Positions 1-7,600 of a stretch of 24,419 nucleotides of DNA are shown here, in pieces (within the stretch, counting starts at the first letter, position 1; every line of letters starts with the position of its first letter). The position numbers and the translations under genes were made by a program. A model generated the notes under the pieces. The model saw only the letters and a list, made by a program, of their open reading frames with translations. It was not told the origin of the DNA and searched no databases. The DNA comes from JBNJEM01 sp051745935 (GTDB taxonomy: Bacteria > Planctomycetota > Planctomycetia > Pirellulales > Pirellulaceae). The stretch is taken from the NCBI GenBank assembly GCA_051745935.1, contig JBNJEM010000038.1, positions 1 to 24,419 on the forward strand. Reading direction: 5' to 3'.

Positions 1-219
1 CTCTAACCTCGAAGCGACAAAGCGCCTACCGGGAGTTTGCCAACGCCGCTTAAGGCGCAACAGAACTGGGTACAGTGACTTAGAGCGTTTCATCACCCCC
101 AGCCGAAGCCCGCCGCGCTTCATCTCAAAAAACTCGCCCCTGGTGAGCCCGGAGAACGTCTGTACCTCCAGAAAACGCTTGAAAACCACACTGGCCCGCT
201 CGCGTTTTACGGTTGTCGG
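1..219 (-). CDS. Possible partial ORF running off the left edge, unknown function
   Basis: On the minus strand one frame stays open from about position 290 to the window edge. The stretch from about 219 to 1 reads like protein: a basic, mixed hydrophobic/charged sequence containing VVFKRFLEVQTFSGLTRGEF and then FFEMKRGGLRLGVMKRSKSL. There is no clear ATG start. An in-frame GTG lies at the beginning of the VVFKRFLE segment. I do not recognise the family. GC-rich DNA often leaves frames open by chance, so this may not be a gene. The sequence beyond the left edge would decide. Confidence 0.2.
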
Positions 220-561
220 CCATCGCCATGTCTCCCGCGCTCGCTCAGGAAAGTGCCACCCGACCGGCGGCCTTCGTGCTGAGGCCAACGCCCCTCGCAG
301 CGCCCGCAGCGGGTGATAACCCATCCGGCGGCGGAAAATGGCCCGAACCAACACGGTCGGCGGCGCACGACGGCACCACGGCCACCACGGCACCGCGACG
401 CGGTCCACCGCCCGACCCCGAGGGGCGTCTGGCGTTTGCCGCCTTATGACGTGGCGCCCGGCGCCTGCTAAGCCCAATACCGGAAAGTCGCATGGATGTT
501 TTTCAGCGACCCGCAACACCATGCCGCAGACGCCGCTCTGCCCATCTCGATTTAGCCAGCG
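220..561. other. Gene-free stretch with nothing recognised
   Basis: About 340 bases of GC-rich DNA. The overlapping open frames here are Arg/Pro/Ala-rich, low-complexity translations with no family resemblance and no convincing ribosome binding site. I see no repeat, RNA gene or clear terminator. Confidence 0.5.
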
Positions 562-1167
562 TCAACTTTCTCTGGCAGCCGCAGTGAACGGCGCGCCAAT
601 AACGCCGCCAGCACGGTACCTCCAGCACGGTACCTCCAGCACGGTACCTCCAGCAGTACCTAACAGGCCCAGTTTCGGCCCCAGTATATCCATTCCAGCG
701 AACGTACCACCGGCACATCCCAGCCAGAACCAAAGAAAAATGCGCAGTCGTCCGAGCTGAATCCGGCGGCAAGCCCAATATCCAAATCCGACGCTACCCG
801 CTCCATACGACGCCGTCTCTATGACCCAACCGATACGGACTACCCAAGGTAAATGGTGTCCTGTCGAGGAGAAAATCGCAGGACTCACGGAAAAAAGAAT
901 GAGGGGCAACCAAAGAATCAAAACCCAAAGGCGTGGAATGCCGTTTATGTTAGAAGCAAGAATTGCACCGACACTGAGGCTGACCAATCCAAAGGCCAAA
1001 ACCAGAAACACCGAAATTGGATCGTACGGTGCACTGACCAATCCCATGAATATGGCACCGGCCAGCCAAATCCAAAGCGGCAACAGGTCACCGTGCACGG
1101 GCAACGCGCTGCCGTGGATGGCGGGAGAGGCCGCTGGCGCAGGAAGGTTTGGCCGTGGTTCGCCCAT
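562..1167 (-). CDS. Small multi-pass membrane protein, hypothetical
   Basis: This 201-residue protein has about four hydrophobic helices: roughly residues 30-50 (LPLWIWLAGAIFMGLVSA), 52-72, 80-98 (LWVLILWLPLILFSV) and 140-160. It would therefore sit in the inner membrane. No catalytic or transport motif is visible and I do not recognise the family. The start ATG at 1167 has only a weak purine-rich stretch upstream. The last 30 or so residues are encoded by a 14-bp tandem repeat read through all three frames, so the present C-terminus may be a recent alteration of a longer or different tail. It lies downstream of, and on the same strand as, the hypothetical gene at 1302-1811. Confidence 0.5.
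   Translation of the reverse strand: MGEPRPNLPAPAASPAIHGSALPVHGDLLPLWIWLAGAIFMGLVSAPYDPISVFLVLAFGLVSLSVGAILASNINGIPRLWVLILWLPLILFSVSPAIFSSTGHHLPWVVRIGWVIETASYGAGSVGFGYWACRRIQLGRLRIFLWFWLGCAGGTFAGMDILGPKLGLLGTAGGTVLEVPCWRYRAGGVIGAPFTAAARES
611..652. repeat. 14-bp tandem repeat, three perfect copies
   Basis: The unit GCACGGTACCTCCA is repeated three times without mismatch, with partial copies at each side (608-610 and 653-660). It lies inside the 3' end of the membrane-protein gene at 562-1167. Because 14 is not a multiple of 3, each copy is translated in a different frame, and any gain or loss of a copy would change the protein's C-terminus. Confidence 0.9.
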
Positions 1168-1301
1168 GCTTCTGTGTCCGCTTAGTGAGTCGCTGACAGG
1201 TCCTGCACCGCTGCCACATCAGGCCAATGCGGTACAACTACAAGATTGAAATACAGACGCAACTCGCGTTCGTTTTCAGCCCGACCGGTCCCGGGGTCTA
1301 T

Positions 1302-1811
1302 TTAGCCATCGGATTTCGGAAGCTGCATTTCCAGAGACTCCTCTCCCGGCTTAACCACCTTATCCGTAGCTTTATCCGTGGGGGTCAAATGACCAGAAAC
1401 ATGAAAACGGACTGGAAACTCTGTCTCGACCTCGAGTATCAGACTTCCACCTTTGAGAGCTGGCGAGACCTTGCAGATTTCCCCCGAACTGGTGCGAAGT
1501 TCAAGCCAAGTCGCCCAAATGGATTCACTTTTCGTTAATTGCAGCAACCGAGTACGACTACTCGAGTGAGCAGGACCGTTGACGACTGACGGATAACCCA
1601 GAAGGCGCTCTCCATTGCCGTGGCGGCCAACGGAAACAGTGACCGTTGGAACCTCTTGTTGCGCATCTCTGAGGCACTCGCGACGCCAGACCGCAGTTGC
1701 ACCAGCGACCACGAGGAGGGCGATCGATACTGCAGCAACTGCCCGAAACCGTGGGGCGACATCGGCCATATCATCAGATCTGGCCACCTTATCCGTCTGT
1801 TTACGTTCCAT
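1302..1811 (-). CDS. Hypothetical single-TM protein
   Basis: A 169-residue protein with a basic N-terminus, one hydrophobic helix around residues 27-44 (AAVSIALLVVAGATAVW) and a mostly polar C-terminal part. This suggests an N-in anchor or an uncleaved signal with the remainder outside the cytoplasm. The C-terminal half (LILEVETEFPVRFHVSG) looks like beta strands. No family is recognised. An in-frame TAG lies 15 codons upstream of the ATG at 1811 with no other ATG between, so this start is the most likely. The ribosome binding site is weak. It sits between the sulfatase and the small membrane protein, all on the minus strand, but the gaps (about 445 and 134 bases) argue against a tight operon. 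Confidence 0.45.
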   Translation of the reverse strand: MERKQTDKVARSDDMADVAPRFRAVAAVSIALLVVAGATAVWRRECLRDAQQEVPTVTVSVGRHGNGERLLGYPSVVNGPAHSSSRTRLLQLTKSESIWATWLELRTSSGEICKVSPALKGGSLILEVETEFPVRFHVSGHLTPTDKATDKVVKPGEESLEMQLPKSDG

Positions 1812-2256
1812 GACTTGTTGCCTGATTTGGCGATCTTTCCGGTTTCTCTGCTGCTATGACGCGGTTCTCAAAACGCGGTGAAAGGAAAAATGTTCCGCTC
1901 TGCCAGATACTTGAGCCACTTCTTTACCATTCTCACCTCAACCGTATGTGTCGTCATGCCTTCCTTTGCCGGGAGGCGCCGACGGCTCCATTGTAACCGC
2001 TGCCGCCCGGCTACCAAACATTGACCCCTAATACCTGTGCGGAGGGTTGTCTCCGGCGAGCATTAAACGGTGGTTACCTGGGACACATCTGCCAAACGTC
2101 GAGCCATTCTGTCCAGTCCTTGTAATCCGGTTGAGCCGATGCGCGCCATGTCATTCGCTCTTTGTTTCTTCCGAGTTCTGCTTCTTCAGCTGTTCATCCT
2201 TTCTACCGAATCGCGCGCCAACCAGTAATCATCGGGACTTTGCCACTGCACTTCAA
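1812..2256. other. Intergenic stretch with two short signal-peptide-like ORFs
   Basis: Between the hypothetical gene and the sulfatase stop there is no full-length gene. On the plus strand two short reading frames resemble secretion signals without a mature protein: 1890-2024, and 2139-2228 (29 residues, hydrophobic core FRVLLLQLFIL, stop soon after). They may be decayed 5' ends of secreted-protein genes or chance. No hairpin terminator was recognised. Confidence 0.35.
1890..2024 (+). pseudogene. Short ORF with ribosome binding site and signal-peptide-like start; possible gene remnant
   Basis: A 44-codon frame begins MFRSARYLSHFFTILTSTVC, has a plausible signal-peptidase site (PSFA then G) and is preceded by AAAGGAAAA directly upstream of the ATG. 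After the signal the frame turns into Arg/Cys-rich nonsense. In a neighbouring frame the DNA reads TAAARLPNIDP then stop, vaguely like the region that precedes the N-terminal PNI motif of sulfatases. It could be the broken 5' end of a second sulfatase gene. This is weak evidence, and a chance ORF is equally possible. Confidence 0.2.
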
Positions 2257-3705
2257 TTACTCCCAGGCATGCGCACCGAACACGGCCTGCAACCTCTTCC
2301 GGGCCGCGTCCGCTTCGGCGTTAGATCCAGGTTTAATCGGACTTTCTTCCCGAGGGTCGCTAAGCATGTCATAGAGTTGTCCGCCTTTGTAGAACGGAAT
2401 GTCGCGCCGTGACTTGCCCGCTGCGTAGAGCTTCCAACGATGATCCCGCACATACCGGCCTTCATGTCCGGCGAAGGCTTGGTTTTCGCCGAACATGCGA
2501 AACTCGTTGATCAATTCAATCAGCAGCCAATCCCGGGCTGGCTCTTCCGCGCCCATCAGTCTCGGAAGGAAGCTGACGCCGTCAATTACGCCATCGCCGG
2601 GCGGCGTGCGCGGCTTCGCGCCGGTCACGTCGGCGATCGTGGCGAAGAAATCGGTCGGGTCGACCAAGTCGTTTAGCACGCGGTCGCCCGCGATCGTCCC
2701 CTTCCAGTTGACAATCATTGGGACGTGCGTGCCGGCGTCGGTGAGCCAGCCCTTGCCGCCTTTGAAGGGCTTCCCGTCGAACCGCGACGTTACACGCCTG
2801 TCGGTCCCGTTGTCGCCCAGGAACATGATGAGCGTATTCTCGCGGACGCCGAGTTCATCGAGCTTGCCGACAATCCGCCCGACCAGTTTGTCCATGTACG
2901 CGACCATGTCGGGCATGTACTTGCGCCAATCATCTTCATGGCGATTTCCCGATTCCCAGGCGTCACTGTCGGGCGTCGGCTTGAAGGGAAAGTGCGTGAG
3001 AGCCATCGGGTAGTAGACGAAGAACGGCTCGTCTTCGTGCCTGTCAAGGAAGTCGCACAGATAGTCGACACAGAGGTCCGGACCGTACTCGCCCTTGTGC
3101 CGCACACGCTCCCAGTTGTTGTCCTGAATGAACGGATCGGCGTAGTTGAAACGGTCGCCCGGCTTCATATAGTACTCGTCGAAGCCCGCTCGGTCGGGCG
3201 TCGTTCCGCCTTTTCCGTCAAGCTGCCACTTCTCGACAATACACGTGGCATAGCCGGCGTCTTGCATCATGTGGCCGAACGTGAACTCATTTTTCGGCAA
3301 GGTGCCGAATCGTTCGTAGTTGCGAAAGTTGTAACGCCCCGTCATCAGCGCAACGCGTGTCGGCGTGCAGATCGGGTTGACGAAGCAATGCGTGAAGCGG
3401 GCCCCCGTTGCCGCAAGCCGATCGAGGTGCGGCGTTTCATACGACTCGCCGCCATTGCAGCCAAGGCACTCATAGCCGAGATCGTCCGCCATGATCAGGA
3501 CGATGTTGGGCCGCTCCGAGGCTCCGCAACGTTTTTCGCCAGTGGCGAAATTGGGCAAGAACATGCTAAAAACCAGCACGAACACTGTGTTGAGCGATAA
3601 GAGTCGGTGGGGTATATTCACTATTTGCATCGGAAATTGACTACTGATTGGGGAAGGTTTGGAGGCGGATTCGTCAGTGTGGCTTCTCGTGTACATGGTG
3701 GCCAT
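2257..3705 (-). CDS. Secreted arylsulfatase (formylglycine-dependent sulfatase)
   Basis: This 482-residue enzyme of the alkaline-phosphatase-like sulfatase family should hydrolyse sulfate esters, probably on sulfated polysaccharides, outside the cytoplasm. Visible motifs are the metal-binding N-terminal PNIVLIMADDLG (residues 66-77, D74 and D75), the formylglycine signature C113-T-P-T-R117 in which Cys is converted by the maturation enzyme, LMTGRYNFR just after it, and a late FLGDNGTD metal-site segment. Length is normal for the family and the C-terminal WKLY...LYDMLSDPREE segment is typical. A hydrophobic signal lies at residues 35-55, after an unusually long 34-residue polar leader. The start at 3705 is favoured because AAAGGAG sits 7 nt upstream; the internal Met26 (3630) has no such site. 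The substrate cannot be read from the sequence. Confidence 0.95.
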   Translation of the reverse strand: MATMYTRSHTDESASKPSPISSQFPMQIVNIPHRLLSLNTVFVLVFSMFLPNFATGEKRCGASERPNIVLIMADDLGYECLGCNGGESYETPHLDRLAATGARFTHCFVNPICTPTRVALMTGRYNFRNYERFGTLPKNEFTFGHMMQDAGYATCIVEKWQLDGKGGTTPDRAGFDEYYMKPGDRFNYADPFIQDNNWERVRHKGEYGPDLCVDYLCDFLDRHEDEPFFVYYPMALTHFPFKPTPDSDAWESGNRHEDDWRKYMPDMVAYMDKLVGRIVGKLDELGVRENTLIMFLGDNGTDRRVTSRFDGKPFKGGKGWLTDAGTHVPMIVNWKGTIAGDRVLNDLVDPTDFFATIADVTGAKPRTPPGDGVIDGVSFLPRLMGAEEPARDWLLIELINEFRMFGENQAFAGHEGRYVRDHRWKLYAAGKSRRDIPFYKGGQLYDMLSDPREESPIKPGSNAEADAARKRLQAVFGAHAWE

Positions 3706-3712
3706 TCACGTG

Positions 3713-3719
3713 CTCCTTT
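3713..3719 (-). promoter_or_regulatory. Ribosome binding site of the sulfatase gene
   Basis: On the minus strand AAAGGAG is followed by 7 nt and then ATG at 3705. This decides for the long N-terminus over the internal Met codon at 3630. Confidence 0.7.
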
Positions 3720-3745
3720 AGTTGGACAGCGCCACTTCGATGGTT

Positions 3746-3769
3746 CCCCACCGCACAGGGCCGGTGGGG
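3746..3769. repeat. Hairpin (8-bp stem) next to a shared 14-nt tag
   Basis: CCCCACCG and CGGTGGGG form a perfect 8-bp stem with an 8-nt loop, directly followed by CTAAAACATTCT. The same GGCTAAAACATTCT tag follows the palindrome at 3975-4009. The hairpin lies in the sulfatase leader region, so it could affect that mRNA, but it more likely belongs to a dispersed intergenic repeat. Confidence 0.6.
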
Positions 3770-3917
3770 CTAAAACATTCTGTAACCGTTCACGGGTTGG
3801 GAGTGAAACAACCCGCTAATCAACGCCGGTAACCGCAAACAAACAGCCTTCAGAGAGTTCATAGTTCACCGGTATTGATCCGTATTCTGCCGAACTTCAT
3901 CATTCGAAATTCCTTGC

Positions 3918-3938
3918 TCGATATTCGATATTCGATAT
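3918..3938. repeat. TCGATAT tandem repeat, three copies
   Basis: Three perfect copies of the 7-bp unit TCGATAT, flanked by related AT-rich sequence (CATTCGAAATTCC before, TCGTTCC after). It is conspicuously AT-rich against the GC-rich surroundings and lies in non-coding DNA. Confidence 0.85.
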
Positions 3939-3974
3939 TCGTTCCTCGCTTTGGACTGATCAGACAGATCATAC

Positions 3975-4009
3975 TTAGCCGTTCACGGCCGCCGGCCGTG
4001 AACGGCTAA
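3975..4009. repeat. Perfect 35-nt palindrome with CCGTTCACGG core
   Basis: Two 17-nt arms (TTAGCCGTTCACGGCCG and its exact complement) surround a single central C. The inner 29 nt are identical to the palindrome at 15145-15173. The right arm runs into GGCTAAAACATTCT, which is also present at 3768-3781. This is a REP-like intergenic element. A transcript would form a very stable hairpin, but no T-tract follows, so it is not a classical terminator. Confidence 0.9.
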
Positions 4010-4199
4010 AACATTCTATCGCAACGCTTTGCGTTCATTCGTTGAACCCAAGTGGCCCTGCCACCTTAGGGATCGGTGTTTCGCATCGCGGTCACTTTTC
4101 CACTAAGGTAAGGTGATCGCTCCTGCGCGCCCACTGCAGCCCTTAGTGTACTGTTGATCCCCTCGCCACCAAGCCCCACAATATAGTGTCGGGGCCCAG

Positions 4200-4403
4200 A
4201 TGCCGCGGTTCGAGGCGTATCAGATCGGCGACGTGGGGCGCAGCATGGGACAGACGTCGCTGGTCGACGTCGATCGCGATGGCCACGTATTCTCGGGCGG
4301 TGAGCCGCTGTCGCAGACGGTTCACCCGTGCTTCGTCTGGGAGAACCTCGACGGCAAGGGGGGCCAGTGGAAGCAGCATAAGGGGCTGGCGGGAAAACGC
4401 TGA
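4200..4403 (+). pseudogene. Probable remnant of an FG-GAP/VCBS-repeat protein gene
   Basis: A 67-codon frame begins MPRFEAYQIGDVGRSMGQTS and continues LVDVDRDGHVFSGGEPL, then FVWENLDGKGGQWKQHKG. The order 'GQTSLVDVDRDG ... FVWENLD ... WKQHKG' resembles one blade of an FG-GAP/VCBS beta-propeller, where the Asp-rich loop binds calcium. An in-frame TGA sits 14 codons upstream and there is no ribosome binding site, signal peptide or second blade, so this would be a fragment of a lost gene rather than a working one. The family assignment rests on pattern recognition only. Confidence 0.35.
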
Positions 4404-4681
4404 GAACCCCACGGGCGCTCTCGGGTGGCAAGGAACCCTTCCCAACAGCGCCCCCCCAGCCAGTTCCGTACTGTCATCTTCCGGCCTGCGCGAGAGTCGC
4501 GGCGCCGAAATATCCACGGCAATAGCCGAGTATGGAGTTGTACTGCCATGTCCTTTCGCGCGACGCAGTGTTGATCCGGTGCGACCCCTGCTGACCATAA
4601 CGGAACTCGGAAAACTCCAAGCCCGCCTTAACGATCCATTATACTCAGTCCACGGTCCATGATCTCTACCCTCGATCCTCC

Positions 4682-4686
4682 AGGAG
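4682..4686 (+). promoter_or_regulatory. Ribosome binding site of the GH2 gene
   Basis: AGGAG followed by 8 nt (AAAGCCAC) and ATG at 4695. It selects this start over an in-frame ATG 36 nt upstream and places the signal peptide exactly at the N-terminus. Confidence 0.8.
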
Positions 4687-4694
4687 AAAGCCAC

Positions 4695-7600
4695 ATGCCC
4701 CGCACGATAGCCATTGTGTTGATTCTGCTTCTGTATACGTTTCTTGCGCCCCGCGCCGTTTCCGCCGCCGACTACGTCTGGCTCGAAGCGGAGGACTATG
4801 ATCGGTGCAACTTCCCGCACTTCGAGCGATCCTCCATGGGCAAGCCGCAACTCCTCTCGGGCGGCGAGTGGCTCATGCGAGGTGTCAAGGCGGATGAAGT
4901 GCCGAAGCTGGTCCCCGATGAGGGGATCATCCTGGAATACGCGTTCGACGTGCCGAAGGCCGGCCGTTACAACTTCTGGGCCCGGGTCGGCTGGTACAGC
5001 GCCCGCGCCGATTTCAAGTGGCGCATTAGCGACGGCCCGTGGAAGGCGGTTCCCCCGTCCTATCCCACGACGAACCTTATGGAGCTTGGATTCTTCTGTG
5101 AGGTCTCCTGGGCCGATCTGGGCAAGGTAAAATTGGAACAAGGGGCTAACACGCTGCAGATTCGCTATCCCAAGGCCGCCGGCGAGAATGCCAAGATGTT
5201 GGTCGCGGCCGACTGCTTCGCGCTGATGCCGGGCAAGTTCACGCCCGAGGGCGCCCTCAAACCGAGCGAGACGTACGACCGTGAACTCGACCGCCGAGCC
5301 TCCGAGCATGTGTTCGCACTGCCAGTGTCTCGCGACTCCGAACGCACGGAGGAGCAACTCAATGGTCTGTGGCAGGTCGCTCGATATGACGACCCGAACA
5401 TGGATGTCGACACCTACGAGCCCATTCACGAACTGCCCTCGCCGGACGAGTATCCTCTGCGTTGGATGGCGTTCAACGCCCCCGGCTCGCCATGGGACCA
5501 CGAACCCCTTGTCTTCGGGCACCGCCTGATCTATCGCACGCGGGTCGACGTCCCAGCGGAGCATGATGGCCGCGGATTCAAGCTGCATTTCTCCGGCACG
5601 AACTGGATCGTGAGCGTCTTCATCAACGGCAAGCTGGCTGGGACGCATCGCGGAGTCTGGGTCCCGTGGGATCTGGACGTCTCGGAATTCATCAAGCCGG
5701 GACAAGTCAACGAGATCGCGTTGGCCGTGAAGGGAAGCTACTATGCCTTCGATGCGAAGGCCATGGGCAAGGAGCAGACGCTCGAGAAACTGAAGAACCG
5801 CCCCGAGAGCCGGCGACGTTGGGCCCGGTGGGTGGCCCCGATCGATCCCAGCACCAAGGGCGACGGCGACGGCTATGTCTACGGCATCGTCAACCCCGTG
5901 ACGTTCGTCTCCGTCGGCGACGCGTACACGGAAGATGTGTTCATTAAGCCGTCGGTCGAGAACAAGTCATTGAGCCTGGAATATACGCTGCGCAACACAA
6001 CGCCTGAGCCGCGTCGTACACACGTCGTCGTCGAGGCGGTCCATGACGCCACGGGCCAGGTGGAGAAGACATGGAAGCTGACGCCGCCGGCGCTGGAGCC
6101 GAATCAATCCGTCACATTCGACGCGGATGACCTCCCGTGGACCAATCCGAAGCTCTGGTGGCCAAAGGCGGATCCCGACCTCTACCGGCTTCGCACGACG
6201 ATCGTCGAAAACGGCAAAACGATCGACGTCCACGAGGAACTATTCGGCTTCCGCGAAGTGTCGATCCGCCGCACGGGCGTCTACATCAACGGCGTGCGGC
6301 GCAATGTCTGGTGCTGGGTCGATGCGCACGTCAAATGGGTCGAAACCCCCGAGGAGTGGCTCGAGGCGTTTCATGAAGATGGCAACCGCTTCACCCGGTT
6401 CAGCAAGAATCGGCGGATTTCACGGGTCATCCCCACGCGTGAAGGGCGGCTGGAGTTTTACGACCGTCACGGGATCCCCGGACGGCTCTGCACGATGATC
6501 GACGGCATGCGGATCAGCTACAACCTCGGCGAACGAACGCGGGACGAAAACGGCGATCCGCTGTTGGTGGTGAATGATATCGTGTGGGAGAATTTTCGCG
6601 AGCACATGGCTCAGGTCGCGAAGGCCTATCGCAACCATCCCTCGATCATTTTCCACCAGGTCGAAAACGAGTTGGTCTACATCAACGGCATGAACATCTA
6701 CGGCGGATATCTCGATCGCGTCGAGGAACTGACCAACGAGGTCGTGGAGGCGGGACGCGCCATCGACCCGACCCGACCGTACACCGTCGGCGGAGGCGGC
6801 GATCTGAGTGGGCGGCTGGAGATCAACTCGCCGCACTATCCGCACGCCGCGTTCGACTACTACCCCGAGAATGCCTACACGCTCAATCATTACTCCACAA
6901 AGATCGAGCGGTGGCCGTGGGATCGGACCAAGCCTTGGATCGTGGGCGAAAGCTGCTTCGCGAACCATCTCGAATTCGCGACGGTCGCCATCGGCGGGGA
7001 GGCGTACCGCGGGCACGATTATGCTCGCATGGGGAAGGCACGATTTCTGCGCATGCTCTACGGCGGCTATCGCTATGCGGGCGTCGCCGGCTTTTTCCCT
7101 TGGGACAATCTCTACGATTTCGAGGATTCGCGGAAGGTCTTCTCGGCGCTGGCCGCGATCCCGCGCAAGCAGACGCACCGTCTCTACGGCGGAAAGCAGA
7201 CTTCACTGCTATTCAAGGTCATGAACGACACGCTCAGCGACGCGCCAGTCACGCTCGCCTGGGAATACGGAATCGGCGATCGCCTGATCGCGTCCGACGA
7301 GCAAACACTCCACATTGAGCCGGGCTTTGGGGAAGAGCACGAAATCGTGATCGACGCTCCGAAAACGGATCGTCGATTGGACGGGACGCTCACGCTCCGC
7401 GTCACGCAAAACGGCGCGACACCGTACGTCGATGAGCGGTCGGTCCCCACGTTGCCGGGTGTCGAGAAGCTCGCGACGCCGCGGCAAGTCTATCTGCTCG
7501 ACCGTCAAGGCGAAATCGCTGATTGGCTCACGCGGACCGGGATCTCATTCGAACAGCTGGAGCGTCTGAGCGACGTACGAGGCAAGCAAGGACTCCTGAT

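Larger units (their letters stand above)
3706..4694. other. Repeat-rich intergenic region between divergent sulfatase and GH2 genes
   Basis: About 990 bases between two divergently transcribed polysaccharide genes. It contains the sulfatase ribosome binding site, the hairpin at 3746-3769, a CCGTTCACGG core (3786-3795), a TCGATAT tandem repeat (3918-3938), a 35-nt palindrome (3975-4009) and a probable FG-GAP gene fragment (4200-4403). Promoters for both flanking genes should lie here, but no convincing -35/-10 pair was identified. Confidence 0.6.

Noticed and set aside
611..652. CRISPR-like array
   Set aside because: The three units are directly adjacent with no spacers; it is a simple tandem repeat.
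2725..3600. 291-codon plus-strand open frame
   Set aside because: Antisense to the sulfatase, whose motifs, signal peptide and ribosome binding site are clear.
3706..4694. Replication origin (AT-rich TCGATAT repeats between divergent genes)
   Set aside because: No DnaA boxes (TTATCCACA-like) or dnaA/dnaN/gidA neighbours were seen; the AT-rich part is only about 60 nt.
4143..5705. 520-codon minus-strand open frame
   Set aside because: Mostly antisense to the GH2 gene; Arg/His-rich translation without family features. It is open because of GC-rich codon structure.
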